64,000 bases of DNA from Littorina saxatilis. Taxonomy: Eukaryota; Mollusca; Gastropoda; Littorinimorpha; Littorinidae. Positions within the stretch are counted from its first letter, which is position 1. Each line of letters opens with the position of its first letter. The position numbers and the translations under genes are program-made. This document shows, piece by piece, positions 1 to 12,600 of the stretch. Location of the stretch: NCBI RefSeq assembly GCF_037325665.1, contig NC_090245.1, forward strand, positions 52,463,225 through 52,527,224. Reading direction: 5' to 3'. Below the pieces are notes generated by a model. The model was not told the origin of the DNA, did no database searches, and saw only the letters and a list, made by a program, of their open reading frames with translations.

Positions 1-694
1 CGATCGCAAGAGCGATCAAAAACGGGACTTTTTGCGTCATTTTTTAGGGGTATCACGACAAAAGAAATATTTAATCCAAAAGGTGATCCTGAAGGTTAAG
101 TGAACGGCCTTCTTTGGCATATACAGTTTTAATTAAATGACACAGGAACTAATGCTTTAATTTGGGTTTGAAATTTGTTGCAATAATTTTTTGGCCAACT
201 TTATTTTTGAACTTCTGTTTTGTTCAGTAATTGCGATTGCAATACCCAAAAACCTGCTGAAAAAGTGTGATCATAAGAATGTCAATGAAATAATAATTCC
301 CTTGAATGATTAGGATGAAACTACAGTATCTCTAACAATCCTGCTGCCTTTAATTTCTTCCTACTGGAAACTTCTGGAGTTGTTACAGTTGAACACATAT
401 TTTGAATGATGTGCATCAATTGTGTGCAGAAGACATCTATCTAATCATTTAATAATTGAGAAGCTTTCAATCAGACAGTCTCCACGCCCAAAATGATGAT
501 TTATACCAGCAATTTGTCTTTTCGAGTCACACTGTAAGCAAACTTCTGACAGAATGCTGACGAGACAGACATTGCCTCCCCTGACAATTCAAGCACCAGC
601 TTGTCCATGGTCTTCCACTGAAAGAATACTGATACAGAATGCCCCACTGTGGCAAAACCTTTGTGCTGTCTAAACCCTTGTCCTGCAAAGTGCT
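1..694 (-). other. MALT1 3' UTR and downstream flank
   Basis: No exon or repeat family is visible. The stop codon of MALT1 lies at 695-697. On the minus strand an AATAAA lies at 200-205, about 490 nt past the stop, and is the best polyadenylation signal. The extent of the UTR is inferred. Confidence 0.45.
200..205 (-). promoter_or_regulatory. Candidate polyadenylation signal of MALT1
   Basis: AATAAA on the minus strand, about 490 nt after the MALT1 stop, in AT-rich sequence. A hexamer alone is weak evidence. Confidence 0.4.
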
Positions 695-3600
695 TCAAGC
701 GTCTGCCTTTTCATCTTCTGTCTGCTCCACTGCATGTCGTGTGGACTGGGGCTGCACTTTGGGTCTGGGTTTCCACAGCTTGAGGCTGGCCACCAGGGGG
801 AGCTGCAGGTCAATCTGTGTGTCCTTGCTGATGATGTACTCTGTAGGACGGCTGCCAGGAAGGCGGTAGCGCATGGCTAGACTCACATGCAGGTTCTCCT
901 AATGCACAGAAACAGGCAAACATGAAATGAAATGGTACACTTTTACAATTTGTTTCAAAGAACTTCAGTTAATCTTGCTGCGTAAATCAAATGAAGAAGC
1001 TACACTTGAAAAACTTATTTAAAGGTATGACTTCATTTTCTGTACTTACGGACACAATCAATCTTCTGAGTTTAGAAATGAAAAAAAAACAAAACCAGAT
1101 TATAATTATGTACCACTTCTGAATCCATACTGCCACCGGTAAAATTGTTTTACACAATATCAGTTTCTCAGTCTCACCTTCACTTATCTATCCAAGCCAC
1201 TGTCTTTTATGACCTTCAGTTTTCTAAAAACTTCAATCTCTTATTGAGGACATTTCTGTGGTATACACTGTCCTGGAACTTGAAAAGTGTATGACTGACC
1301 TTGAGCTTCTGAATGTCAATGATAACGTTCTTGGTGGTGGTGAACTCTGCCCCCTCACCGGAGACACAGGTTGGTCTCTTCATCATGGACACCGACTAAG
1401 GAGAGAGCACTTCTTTTTAGCATTCAACTACCGGTACTGTCATTTATGTTACTGTACAGTCTGTAAATACTGACGCTATATGAGTATACTCAAAACTCAT
1501 GCTGGACCAAAAAAATATGGAGGAAATTGACAAACATCGCCATCCTTTTTTTTTTTTAATTCTTTCTTCATTTATAATTTCATTTGATGGTCAAAATTGT
1601 CATACAAATCATGTCATTTAAAAAAATTCTTTGGAGTACAGCTAAACCTGTCCATAATGACAACCCAAGAGTCTGACCAAAAGTGGTCGTTACAGACAGG
1701 TGGATGCTATGGAAAGGTGAATTCTATGGACGAAAAACTTGTCTGGGATCCTTGGGAGTAGTCATTGTGGACAGATGGTCGCAAGGGCAGGTTTGACTGT
1801 ATTTAAATCGAAAATTTTAGTAGTAAATTTTCATTTGATTAATATACTTACCCAACTCACATATAGCAATTTACTTCAGTCTAGTGCTAGAACGCTGTAT
1901 CGCATCACCTTGGTAACAAGGGAGGCAACTCTAAAAAAAAAGAGCTACCTTGACCCATAAACAGGACAAAGTCACGTGACTTCCTGACCTTGCCGCCATA
2001 TTGTAATCATTCGCACGAAGGCGCAGAAAAACTTCCCTCTTTTTTTAGAACAACCCCACTAGCGGGGAAGGTGGGAGGGAATTAACTATGTGAGTTGGGT
2101 AAGTATATTAATCAAATGAAATTTTAGTACTAAAATGTTCGATTAAATTACATATCTTAACCCAACTCACATATAGCAGATTGCTACTGAAGGCGGTGGG
2201 ATGCTCAATCTATGAGCTAGGCAATAATTTGCCCTGCTGCTACCATTGCCGGTAGCGCATTAGAACCGTACTGTCGCGCGCTGGAAAAGTCACGCAGGTA
2301 AAGGTTGATAGAGAGCTCCTACGATCTCCAGTAGGCGGAGTCAAGGAACGTAGATATGTCCCTATCTACCCTTGTGTTCAAAGACGATAAGAGTAGTTTT
2401 GCTTATGATCTTAAACCCCTTGTATGAGACAGGAAGGAGCATAGTGATATAACTGGTCAGATTCATAATAATGGGTCGCCTATGGCGAGAATCCTACAAA
2501 GAGGAAAACTATAAAACCATCGGAGATGGTTGTCCTAGCTTCTGATGCCTGACTAAGAAGTCTGGCCAGAAAGAGAGTGAGGTAGAGAGCCTCTATTGAA
2601 ACCTACATCTCCCTGTAAGCCAAAGAGTGTGTGAATCTCGCTACCTCTGCGCGCTGCAGCTAGGAGTAATGTTATGAAGGCTAGCAGAATGTAGCAGTTC
2701 AAAATCTGTGGAGCATAGAAACTCCGATACCAAAATACTCGGACTTGTCCTGCTGTGATCTTTTGTATTGAACCCTATCCAGCATATGGTCTCTCTGTGA
2801 AAAGAGACCTGTCATCTTATAATGCGCGCTAAACAAGTCACACTGACAAGATTAGGGAGAAGCATAGCCTAATTCACGTAAGGCCTAGAAGTAGGCCCAT
2901 GTTCTATCTCGCACAGTCAGGACGGCTCGGAGCCCAAAGGAGAACTGTCCAAGATACAAAAACACTCCCCCCCCCCCCCCCCCCTCTTTCCCTTTCAGCC
3001 TTATCTCAAAAGGCTAATATGTAATTTAATTTCTCACATTTGTGATCTTCAAAGATGGGAACCACTGTACCTGACCAGGCCCATAAAGCAGTACAGTGGA
3101 ACCCCCCTTTCAAGACCTTGTTTTCTCACACTTTTTATTCACAGCCTTTGTACATTTACCCCCATTTGAAGACTCCATCCTTTTTAAGACCTGATTTTCT
3201 CTGATTTTTGGAGGTCTTAAAAGGGGGGTTCCCTTGTACTCACACTAGGCAGCTTGCTGATCCAGGCGATGCACTCCGCCAGTTCGCCCTTGCGGATGAC
3301 CTTGATGTAGACGTTGAGCACATTGGAGAACTCGTGCTGGAAGGTGAGCTCCACCCTGACGCCCAGATCCACAGGCTTGAGGAGCTGCTCCATGGGCGGG
3401 GGTTTCACTGTGATGAAAGGCAGCTTGATTATTTGACTGCTGCACCCCTCTGTCTATGGGGAGAGTGTTTGTGTGAGAGATAATGTGTGTGTGTGTGTAG
3501 TTTCTGAGAGTGGGAGAGAGTTTGAGTGTGTTTCAGGGAGACTGAGAGTGTGTGTTTGAGATACAGAGTAGTGAGCCTGAGAGAGAGAAAGAAAGAGAGA

Positions 3601-6600
3601 GAGAGTGGTTTGAAAGAGAAATATTTGGGAGAAAGAGTGAGAGAGAGAGTATGTGTGTTTGAGAGAGACTAAGAATGGTTGAGATAGAGAAAGTATGTTG
3701 AGAGAGGGAGAGAGATGCACAATGTGTGTGTGCTTGAGAGAGACAAAGAGAGAGATTGAGTGTGAGTGTAAGGCTTCTTTTTAAGCCTACTGTCTATATG
3801 ATACTTACCGAGACAGTACTATTCTTGCACATTATCTATTATAGGCCGAAAAAATTGGACAAAACGCTGAGTGGGTACAATTATCTCCCATAACCATGCG
3901 CCACCGTGGATCCCAAGCACTGTCCGAGTGCTTCCCCCTTACAGGATGTAGGTGGCGCGTCCTCTTTCTTTATGAGCTGCAGACCCTCAAAAAGCCCATA
4001 ACATATCAAGAGGGGAGGCGGGAGGGAAACTCTAATAGTACTGTCTCGGTAAGTATCATATAGACAGTAGGCTTAAAAAGAAGCCTTACAGTCAATATAA
4101 CACTTACCTCGACAGTACTATTCTTGCACAGAATACCAGAGTGGTGTGAGGGTGATATGTAGAGTATTAAACTCCTTAATCAAAATCACTTAAATCCAAG
4201 GATTAAGATACCCAGGCAATTTTCGAACAGTACTACCGTAAAAGAAAATATACCCAAGAAACATACCTTAGACTGACGTGACCATGCTAGCAACCACTGC
4301 TGTGTGGTGAACTCAATGTCAAAGTCCAGGCCACTCAAAGCTTGAATACCACTGAGTCTACGGCAAGTGGCTAAAGCGATGAGGAACAATTAGTCTTAAA
4401 AATCAGCAACTTGATACTGATGCCTGCCAGGGGTTCAAACTCATTGCTACGCAGGAGTTTGAGGACCAGAAAGACATCCCCCTTGGGAAATGAAACCAGA
4501 GGTTTAGACACCGCTGCATTGCTAATACCCGAAAGGACATTAGCGATGAGGGAGGACCTGATCAAGTGTTCAGTTCTGCGACCAGTAGCGGCCGCAATCG
4601 TGGAAGCGATGGCAGATCTGTATCCAAGAAGAGTCTTAGAAGAAAGACTCTTCTTTTGATACACTTCCACCAGGAAGTTGGCCAAGTCCTGTGTTGAGGG
4701 ATAAAGCGGCTTTATCCCCTTGGACAAGGCGAAGGTGGCCCAAGCTCTCCAGCGTAAGTCGTAGAGCTGATTAGTTGATCGCCTCTTAGCGTTCAAGGAA
4801 AACTCTACTGAACTCTTGTGCAATCCTAGTGCAAGCAGTTTGGAGCGCACAAGAGCCATGCGGTCAAGCACAGACTCTCTGGACGTGGATGAGGGAGGCA
4901 TGATCGAGGCTGGAGCAGACCTCCCCCGTCCAGATCCAGAGGTAGAGGGTCTACGTGGGTGAGACCGCGAAGATCTGGAAACCACGGAGCTGTTGGCCAG
5001 TAAGGCGCGACCAAAATCAGTCTTGGTCGTTCCTGCAGATATTTTGCCAGCACCCTCGGAATCAGAGATGTCGGGGGATAGGCGTAAGCATCGAGGAGCC
5101 TCCACAAGAGAGTGAATGCGTCCAAGTGGAACGCATTCATGTCTCGAAAGGGGCTGACGTACCTGGGAAGCCGAGCGCTGAATCGAGTTACGAACAGATC
5201 GATCAGAGGACGGTCCCACCTTGCCCACAGACGCTGTAGAACGTTGTGAGCGATGGTCCATTCTGTGGAGAGAACCTGATCGCCCCGACTGAGAATGTCG
5301 GCCAGGGCGTTCAGTTTCCCCGGAACGAACTGGACTGACATCCGGACCTGATTGGTCTGGCACCAGAGCAGAATCTCCTCCGCCAACAGGGAGAGGGACC
5401 GAGAATTGGTGCCCCCCTGGTGGCGAAGGTAAGCTAAGCATGTGGTGTTGTTGTCCCCGTTGAAAATCAGAGGGGCCAAGGACAGGCCGAATGGGAGGGC
5501 CCGAAACTCGAACACCGTGCCCTCCCAAACGAACCAGAGCAGATGTCGGTACCCCAGGGCCACCAGGATGTGGAAGTAAGCATCCTGGAGGTCCCAGACA
5601 TGGCCCAATCGTTTGGCCGGATGGCCAACCGGACCGACGAAGGGGTTTCCATCTTGAACTTGCACCTGTGAAGGTACAAGTTCAAGGTGGAGAGGTCCAA
5701 CACCGGCCTGAACCGGCCGTCCTTTTTGGGGACGGTGAACAGGCGGGAGCAGAACCCCAGAGAAGGCTGAGAAAGGGGGTAGACCGCCTTCTTCTCGACC
5801 AACGAGTTCACCTCGTCCTGAAGAGCCTGCCATCTGGCAGGCTCTCGAGGAGGGGGGAACGTCCAAGGTAGAGCGGACAATGGAGGTTGTGACGACAGCG
5901 GTAGAGAAAACCCCGACCACACCACCCTCAAGAAAAACTGGTTGGAGACCAGTCTGCCCCACATGCCGCGGGCCCGAAAAAAGGAAACCGCCGGACGAAA
6001 GAGGGGCAACTTGAGGGGGCGTCAACGTAGGGCCGGGACTCACTGAAAATTCTGCTGGCGGGCAGGCGCAGGCTTGCGACCACCCCCCCTGGTGGTGCTG
6101 CTTCCCCTTACCTGTCTGAGCACCCTTCGTCTTGCTTGGGAACGCAACAGGCGCCTAAGAGGAGGAAGAAGGAGGCAGTGAAACTGGCTTCTTCTTCTTC
6201 TTCTGAGGCTGGGAGCTGGAGGTGACTGTAGCACTTCTCTTACTCCCCGCCGCCGTCGCCGAAGCAGCGAGGCCAACCATCAGAGAATCAGTGTTCCTCT
6301 GGCGTGTGGACTCCACCACAGAACGAACAGTGTCCGGATGAAAGAGGGAAGAAGGCTGAGGAAACGTGTTCCTCAGACTCTTCCTCATATCCGGAGGCAC
6401 TATAGAAGTAGGCAGAAAATGATCACGGAACAGGGCCAATAAAGTGGACCCGTGTTCCAATGGCCAATTCTGCCGCAGACGTCACGCACGATCGCACGGC
6501 ATGCAAAGCCCGATCCACTCGAACCGTGTCAAGGACCCGAGTGGAATCGGACTCTGCCCGATTGGGAGGGTCCAACAGTGTGGACAGCGTGCTCATCCAT

Positions 6601-9600
6601 GTCAAGGCCTGTGATTGGGCCTCGACTGTGGAAGAAACGGTGGCCTCAAGATTGTGGAACGAAGCAGAGCTCAGTTCCACCTTCTTGACCGAAGGCACCT
6701 CCCCAACGAACACATCACCGTCAGTCCCACCCTAAACACTCGAAGTCTGGAAAGGGAGAGTTCGAGAGTCAAAGGGAAAAGGGAGGGACGAAACAGATTG
6801 GACACGAGGAAACAGTGGAGGTGCGCCTCCCGAAGGAAAGCATGGCACTGAACCCGCGTCCTCCCGAGGAACATAGGTCGCGTTTGCACGTGAATCTGTA
6901 CTCCTCAGGCGATGTGCTGCCGCTTCCACCGTGGCACTTAGACTAGGGTGGAACGCGAATTGCCGGCGGCCGGATCGTTCATAAAACGAGCCGCCGGCAG
7001 ACGCGGCGTGAGCCTCCCGCGCCCGGGCCGAAGCGGACTCAAAGGACGAGAGGGCGTCTCAGGGAAGGACGTCCTGAAACTGTTCAAACGTCCTTCTAGC
7101 TGTGCGAGGACGAGCCTCCTGCCTCTCGTCCTCAGACCCCGGGTCCACGTCCTGTGTGTCAACACTAGACGACAGACGCTTAAGAGAGGCATCCGTGACG
7201 TCAAGACGCCGCGTGATGTCTGTCATGTACTGTTGGAAAGTACGAAGCATAGCTTCGGAAGTTCCATCAGAAACCGGCAAGGGTAGAGGTTCAGTGTTAA
7301 CCTCAGGGCGACCCTGATCCTCCTCCCTATCGTCCTCCGACTCACTCTCCTCTTCACTTCCCGACAACTCCTCAAAAGCAGGAGTGTAGGGAGCTTGAGG
7401 GGGAAGAGCCGAAAGCGATGAAGCAGGCTGTGAAGAAACGCCCACAGAAGCAAGAGGCCGCGAAGACCCCTGCCCCAAAGACGAAACGTCTCCAGCAGCC
7501 GAAGGGGGAGAAAAACAACAACCCTGCGACTGTTGGGTCAGCCCAGCCAACGAACCCCCGCCATTTATAGACTGAACAGGAACCCATGGGGTCTGATCAG
7601 AAAAGAAATGGTCCGGTCCGGTCGGGGGTGCCGATCCGGTCCGGTAGGGTGGTCCGGTCCGGTGCCGTACCATCCGGAGGTCCCGTTCAGCACCGAACCA
7701 TCGTACCCACAGAAGTGTTCGGGTGGTTAGGTCCGGACGTGGACATACCGTACCATCCGGACCCGTAGGTCCGGTGGTCCGGTTCGGTGCCAGACCATCC
7801 AGACCAACAGAGGTGGTCGGGTGGTCCCGCACCGGACCATCCGGACCCGTAGGTCCGGACCCGTAGGTCCGGTACCATCCGGAGGTCCTGTTCGGCACCG
7901 AACCATCCGTACGCACAGAAGTGTTCGGGTGGTTCGGTCCGGGCGTGGACGTACGTACCGTACCATCCGGACCCGTAGGTCCGGTTCGGTGCCAGACCAT
8001 CCGGACCAACAGAGGTGGTCGGGTGGTCCGGACCGGTCCGGTAGGGTGGTCCGGTGTTCCGGTCCGGTGTTCCGGTCCGGTCCCGTACCATCCGGAGGTC
8101 CCGTTCGGTACCGAACCATCCGTACCCACAGAAGTGTTCGGGTGGCTCGGTCCGGACGTGGACACACCGTACCATCCGGACCCGTAAGTCCGGTATGGTC
8201 CGGTTCGGTGCCAGACCATCCGGACCAACAGAGGTGGTCGGGTGGTCCGGTCCGGACCGGACCACCGGTCCAGCACCGGACCATCCGGACCCGTAGGTCC
8301 GGTCCGGTCCCGCACCATCCGGAGGTCCCGCTCGGCACCGAACCACCCGTACCCACAGAAGTGTTCGGGTGGCTCGGTCCGGACGTGGACATACCGTACC
8401 ATCCGGACCCGTAGGTCCGGTTCGGTGCCAGACCATCCGGACCAACAGAGGTGGTCGGGTGGTCCGGACCGATCCGGTAGGGTGGTCCGGTGTTCCGGTC
8501 CTGTCCCATACCATCCGGAGGTCCCGTACGGCACCGAACCATCCGTACCCACTGAAGTGTTCGGTCCGGACGTGGACCTACCGTACCATCCGGACCCGTA
8601 GGTCCGGTGGTCCGGTATGGTCCGGTTCGGTGACAGACCATCCGGACCAACAGAGGTGGTCGGGTGGTCCGGTACCGGACCATCCGAACCCGTAGATTCG
8701 GTCCGGTCCCGCACCATCCGGAGGTCCCGTTCGGTACCGAACCATCCGTACCCACAGAAGTGTTCGGGTGGCTCGGTCCGGACGTGGACATACCGTACCA
8801 TCCGGACCCGTAGGTCCGGCATGGTCCGGTTCGGTGCCAGACCACCCGGACCAACAGAGGTGGTCGAGTGGTCCGGTCCCGACCGGACCACTGGTCCGGT
8901 ACCGTACCCTCCGGACCCGTAGGTCCGGTGTGTTCCGGTTCGGTGCCAGACCACCCAGACCAACAGAGGTGGTCGGGTGGTCCGGTCCCGACCGAAACAC
9001 TGGTCCCGTACCGTACCATCCGGACCCGTAGGTCCGGGGGGTCCGGCAAGGGCCAGAGGTACTGTCCCGCACCGGACCCTAAGGTCCGGTACGGTCCCGT
9101 ACCATGGGTCCCGTCCGGACCAAACCCGGAGGTCAAGTCCAGTCGGGACCCGTGGGTCCGGTTCGATCCCGACCCGTAAGCCTGGAACGTTCCGGACCCT
9201 TGGTCCGGACCATCCGTCACCCGAACACCAGACGCTAAGGAATGGCGTGGGGTCAAGACGGTCCGGTCGGAGGTGTCGGTCTGAGCAACAGAAACAATGT
9301 TCCCGTCGCCCTGACCATTCGACAGAAGTACCACGTTCTGTCGAACACCTCCACGTCCAGTAACTAGTCGGCCGGAGCGTTTCAAGAGGGACAGCCACCA
9401 GTCACACGGACGTCAGAGGGAACCGTAGTAGCAGTGGTCGTAGGCACGAAGCCTGAAACCCCTGCCCCCACAGGACCGCCCTGAACGGGGTCAATTCGTA
9501 TCCCAACCCCAGCGGGGAGGGAATTCAGAGACCCCGTCATCTCCTCCGATCTCCCCCCCCAGGAGGCCGAAACTACTGTCAAAACAGCAGCAGATGACCC

Positions 9601-12600
9601 AGCGAGGGAGTTCAGAGGAGGACCCGTGTCCCTCCTGGCTTCCACAGCGGTGGAAACCGAGGAGGGCACAGGAGAGGCACCGGAAAAAGAAAGATTTTAA
9701 TGCCAACTGCACCCGGTGTTCCCAGGCGGTCACCCATCCAAGTACTAACCGGGCCCGACGTTGCTTAACTTCGGTGGTCGGACGAGAACCGGTGTTTTCA
9801 ACGTGGTATGGCCGTTGGCTGTCAAAACCTGAGTCTCTCCAGTAGCCCCTAGATCGGATTCACCAACCCCCAAAGAGGGTTGGGAATCGACCTGCCCCCG
9901 GATTCGAGCCAGGGGGGAGAAGGAAACCTTCCCCCCAGGCTTGAAACCGGGAGGAGCTGAAGCCTGAGACTGAGGGCCGGACAACGGCGTCGAAGGGGGG
10001 GAAGCCTGTTCCACTGAAGGAGAAGGAGAAAGAAGCTTTTTCTTTCCCCTCGAACTTCCCCGAACCTTCGACGGCGCAGCCCCGCCCGAAGTCCCAGGCT
10101 CAAGCCCAGCCTGTTTGAGCAAGCTCGCATTGAGCTTGCTCAAACAGGCTTTCTCCGCCCTCCCTCGCCGCAAACGCAAAGCGTTTGGGGAGGGAGAGTC
10201 GGAGCGCCGAAAGATCCCCTTCTCCGTGCGTAAAACATGACGCTGGGCGCCCGGAGAAGGGTTGCCCCCGGCAGACTCTGGTTCCGTAGAACCAGAGCCC
10301 AAAACAGGACGAGACATCCTACCTCGCCCTGTACATACCCTTAAAGACCGAGAATTAACAAAATTCAAAGAAAATTTAGGTCAATACTCAAGTGAATGCG
10401 GCGAAACGAGAAGCAGACGACCGGTCACCACGAAGTAGGACGGGAGGCACGCCGAGTCCGCCACACAAAAACGGAGGCACAAGTTGAAGGAAACACAACG
10501 TAGCCTCAAGCCAGAAGTGGAATAACACACAATAATCCAACAGGTGATAGTCCACACAGAAAAGGAGCCTCTTAGTCCAAAATAATCCGGGAGCGTAGCA
10601 GAAACACAGCCGGTCTGACACGCGCGAAAAAAGAAAGAGGACGCGCCACCTACATCCTGTAAGGGGGAAGCACTCGGACAGTGCTTGGGATCCACGGTGG
10701 CGCATGGTTATGGGAGATAATTGTACCCACTCAGCGTTTTGTCCAATTTTTTCGGCCTATAATAGATAATGTGCAAGAATAGTACTGTCGAGGTAAGTGT
10801 TATATTGACTATGTTTTTATTTTATGTAACTTTTTCCATAAACTTATTATTGTTCTTAGGGAATTTCCGCAAGAAACTTGTAGCTATCCCACGGGATAGC
10901 ATTCAGCAATGGGGTCTCACTACCCAGTCTTGTGAGAGCATGTGTTGCAGGGGGAATAACTTGCAGCAATAACAGCTGTTGTTCAAAGAGGAGCTACGTA
11001 TTGCCCCCATTTTCTACATCCCACATCATACAGGCTAATCTGTACTGGATTGACTTTCTGAGGAGAAGAAACTCTCCAATGGTGAGATATGAAGCCCCTT
11101 AATCTTTAAGTTCCATGGAAGTGTTTCCTTTACACACAAAAAAGGTGTGTGCCTGTGACAGGTACTTCTTGGAAATGTAAACCTGCACTTCAGAATCCTT
11201 CTTCACTCACAACGCACCCTCTTACGAAGTCAACCACCATCACATTACCTTAACGGCATATCAGAAATCTTTCTTCTTCTTCTGCGTTCATGGGCTGAAA
11301 CTCCCATGTAAATTGGTGTTTCTTTACATGATTTTGTTTTATTTTTTACGTGTATGACCGTTTTTACCCTGCCATTTAGGGAGCCATACGCAGCTTTCGG
11401 GGGGAGAAATCATACAAATACCTACCATGAGCATTCTCCCAGGCCAGCTGCCGCATGTTGCAGGCGCGAGTGTGTCCGCTGGTCTCGATGGGGTCAGTGA
11501 ATGACCGGTGGACTTCAATCAGGTTGGAGCGAACCTCTGGGATCTGACGGGTACGAGCGTCACGGTTCACTCGCTGGTCGTTGCCGACCGCTGAAAGTAA
11601 ATGATAAAATGCATCATATTTAAGATCCTCAGCCTAAGATATCAGCTTTGAATGCGTCATTCAGTTTGTTTGATGTTTCTACAGGGGAACCGGCCCTCTC
11701 AAGATCCCCCAATTTAAGACTTCGCCCTTTTTAAGACCTTGATTTTTTTCTGTTCAAAACCCCTGTAAATTTACCTGTTTAAGACTCCCTCATTTATTAA
11801 GACCTGCTTTTTTCAGATTTGTGTGGATCTTAAAAGGGGTTTTTCACTGTACTGATGATGTCTTCCCCCAGTGTCACCAGTGTTTTCATTCAGCACTTCA
11901 TGAAGCATTAACAGTCTTGGTGAAAGCTTCACACGAGAATGAAAAAGAGCTGCAGAACATAAACACTGTAGTTTATACATTAATGCATTGAAAATATTGG
12001 TGTCCTGATCTTTCTCTTTCTGCAGAACCTTCTGGGTATAGTTGACCATACTTCAGAGAAACTTCAAAACAGTCAACTTCGCATTCAGCAAGAGACAGCA
12101 GACTCGTTACAACTTCAGCAAGGAATCTTCAGGCAGTAATGTCTTTGCAGCAGTGAAGTCTTAAAGCAGGGGCCACTGTTTTTTCTCCCTTCAAATTAAC
12201 AATAGAAGCAACTCACCTTCTTTCACTTTGCGGAACACTTCCTCAATGCTGATTGGCTCTGGCAGGAGTTTCTCCAGGTGAGTCACCAAGATACCTTTGC
12301 TCTGGGGTCGGAACTCGAACGCTGCCAGACCACAACTCCTGTAAGAATAGAATACATGTATATACGGTACTGGTCATTGGCACAGTCATGAAGAAGGGCA
12401 AAGGTTGCTCATGTGTCCATTTATCACAGGACAAAGTTGTACACAGATAATACAGCCATTCTGCAGCTATAGATCTATGAACCATGTTTATTTTCACTCA
12501 ATTTTCCTTTTGAAATACAACCTTTAATTTGCAATCTTTGCCTCCCTTTCTGAATCATATTCAGGGCCGCACTTGACAGTCGCAAAATTGGAAATCTTTG

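Larger units (their letters stand above)
7059..10368 (-). pseudogene. DIRS gag-like region (fossil), expanded by a tandem array
   Basis: Precedes the RT in element order. The first part is Ser/Pro/Arg/Lys-rich (SSRGKKKLLSPSPSVEQ). It is interrupted by the 5S-like segment and then by a long GTCCGG-rich array that reads as TGPDGTV-type repeats. The last part is acidic (SGSEEESESEDDREEDQ) and then coiled-coil-like (YMTDITRRLDVTDASLKRL). There is no recognisable capsid motif; the gag label comes from position. Broken fossil. Confidence 0.55.
3768..10810 (-). mobile_element. DIRS-type tyrosine-recombinase retroelement (fossil) in MALT1 intron 15
   Basis: About 7.04 kb, read on the minus strand in the same sense as MALT1. 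Left and right terminal repeats are inverted and share about 155 bp without a visible difference (3815-3972 and 10632-10789), which suggests a fairly recent insertion. Their outermost ~45 bp differ, and an internal region at 4030-4131 joins complements of both outer ends: the DIRS hallmark. No target-site duplication is seen, as expected for the family. Order along the minus strand: right ITR, gag-like region, reverse transcriptase/RNase H, tyrosine recombinase, internal complementary region, left ITR. It is broken in several places. It carries an embedded 5S rRNA sequence and a large tandem array. Confidence 0.88.

Noticed and set aside
7687-9363. Several long open frames on both strands through the GTCCGG array, up to several hundred codons
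   Set aside because: They come from the repeat composition, which lacks stops in many frames. No protein family is recognisable.
9382-9845. Protein-coding frames across the 5S-like segment
   Set aside because: The nucleotide match to 5S rRNA explains the sequence better than any translation.
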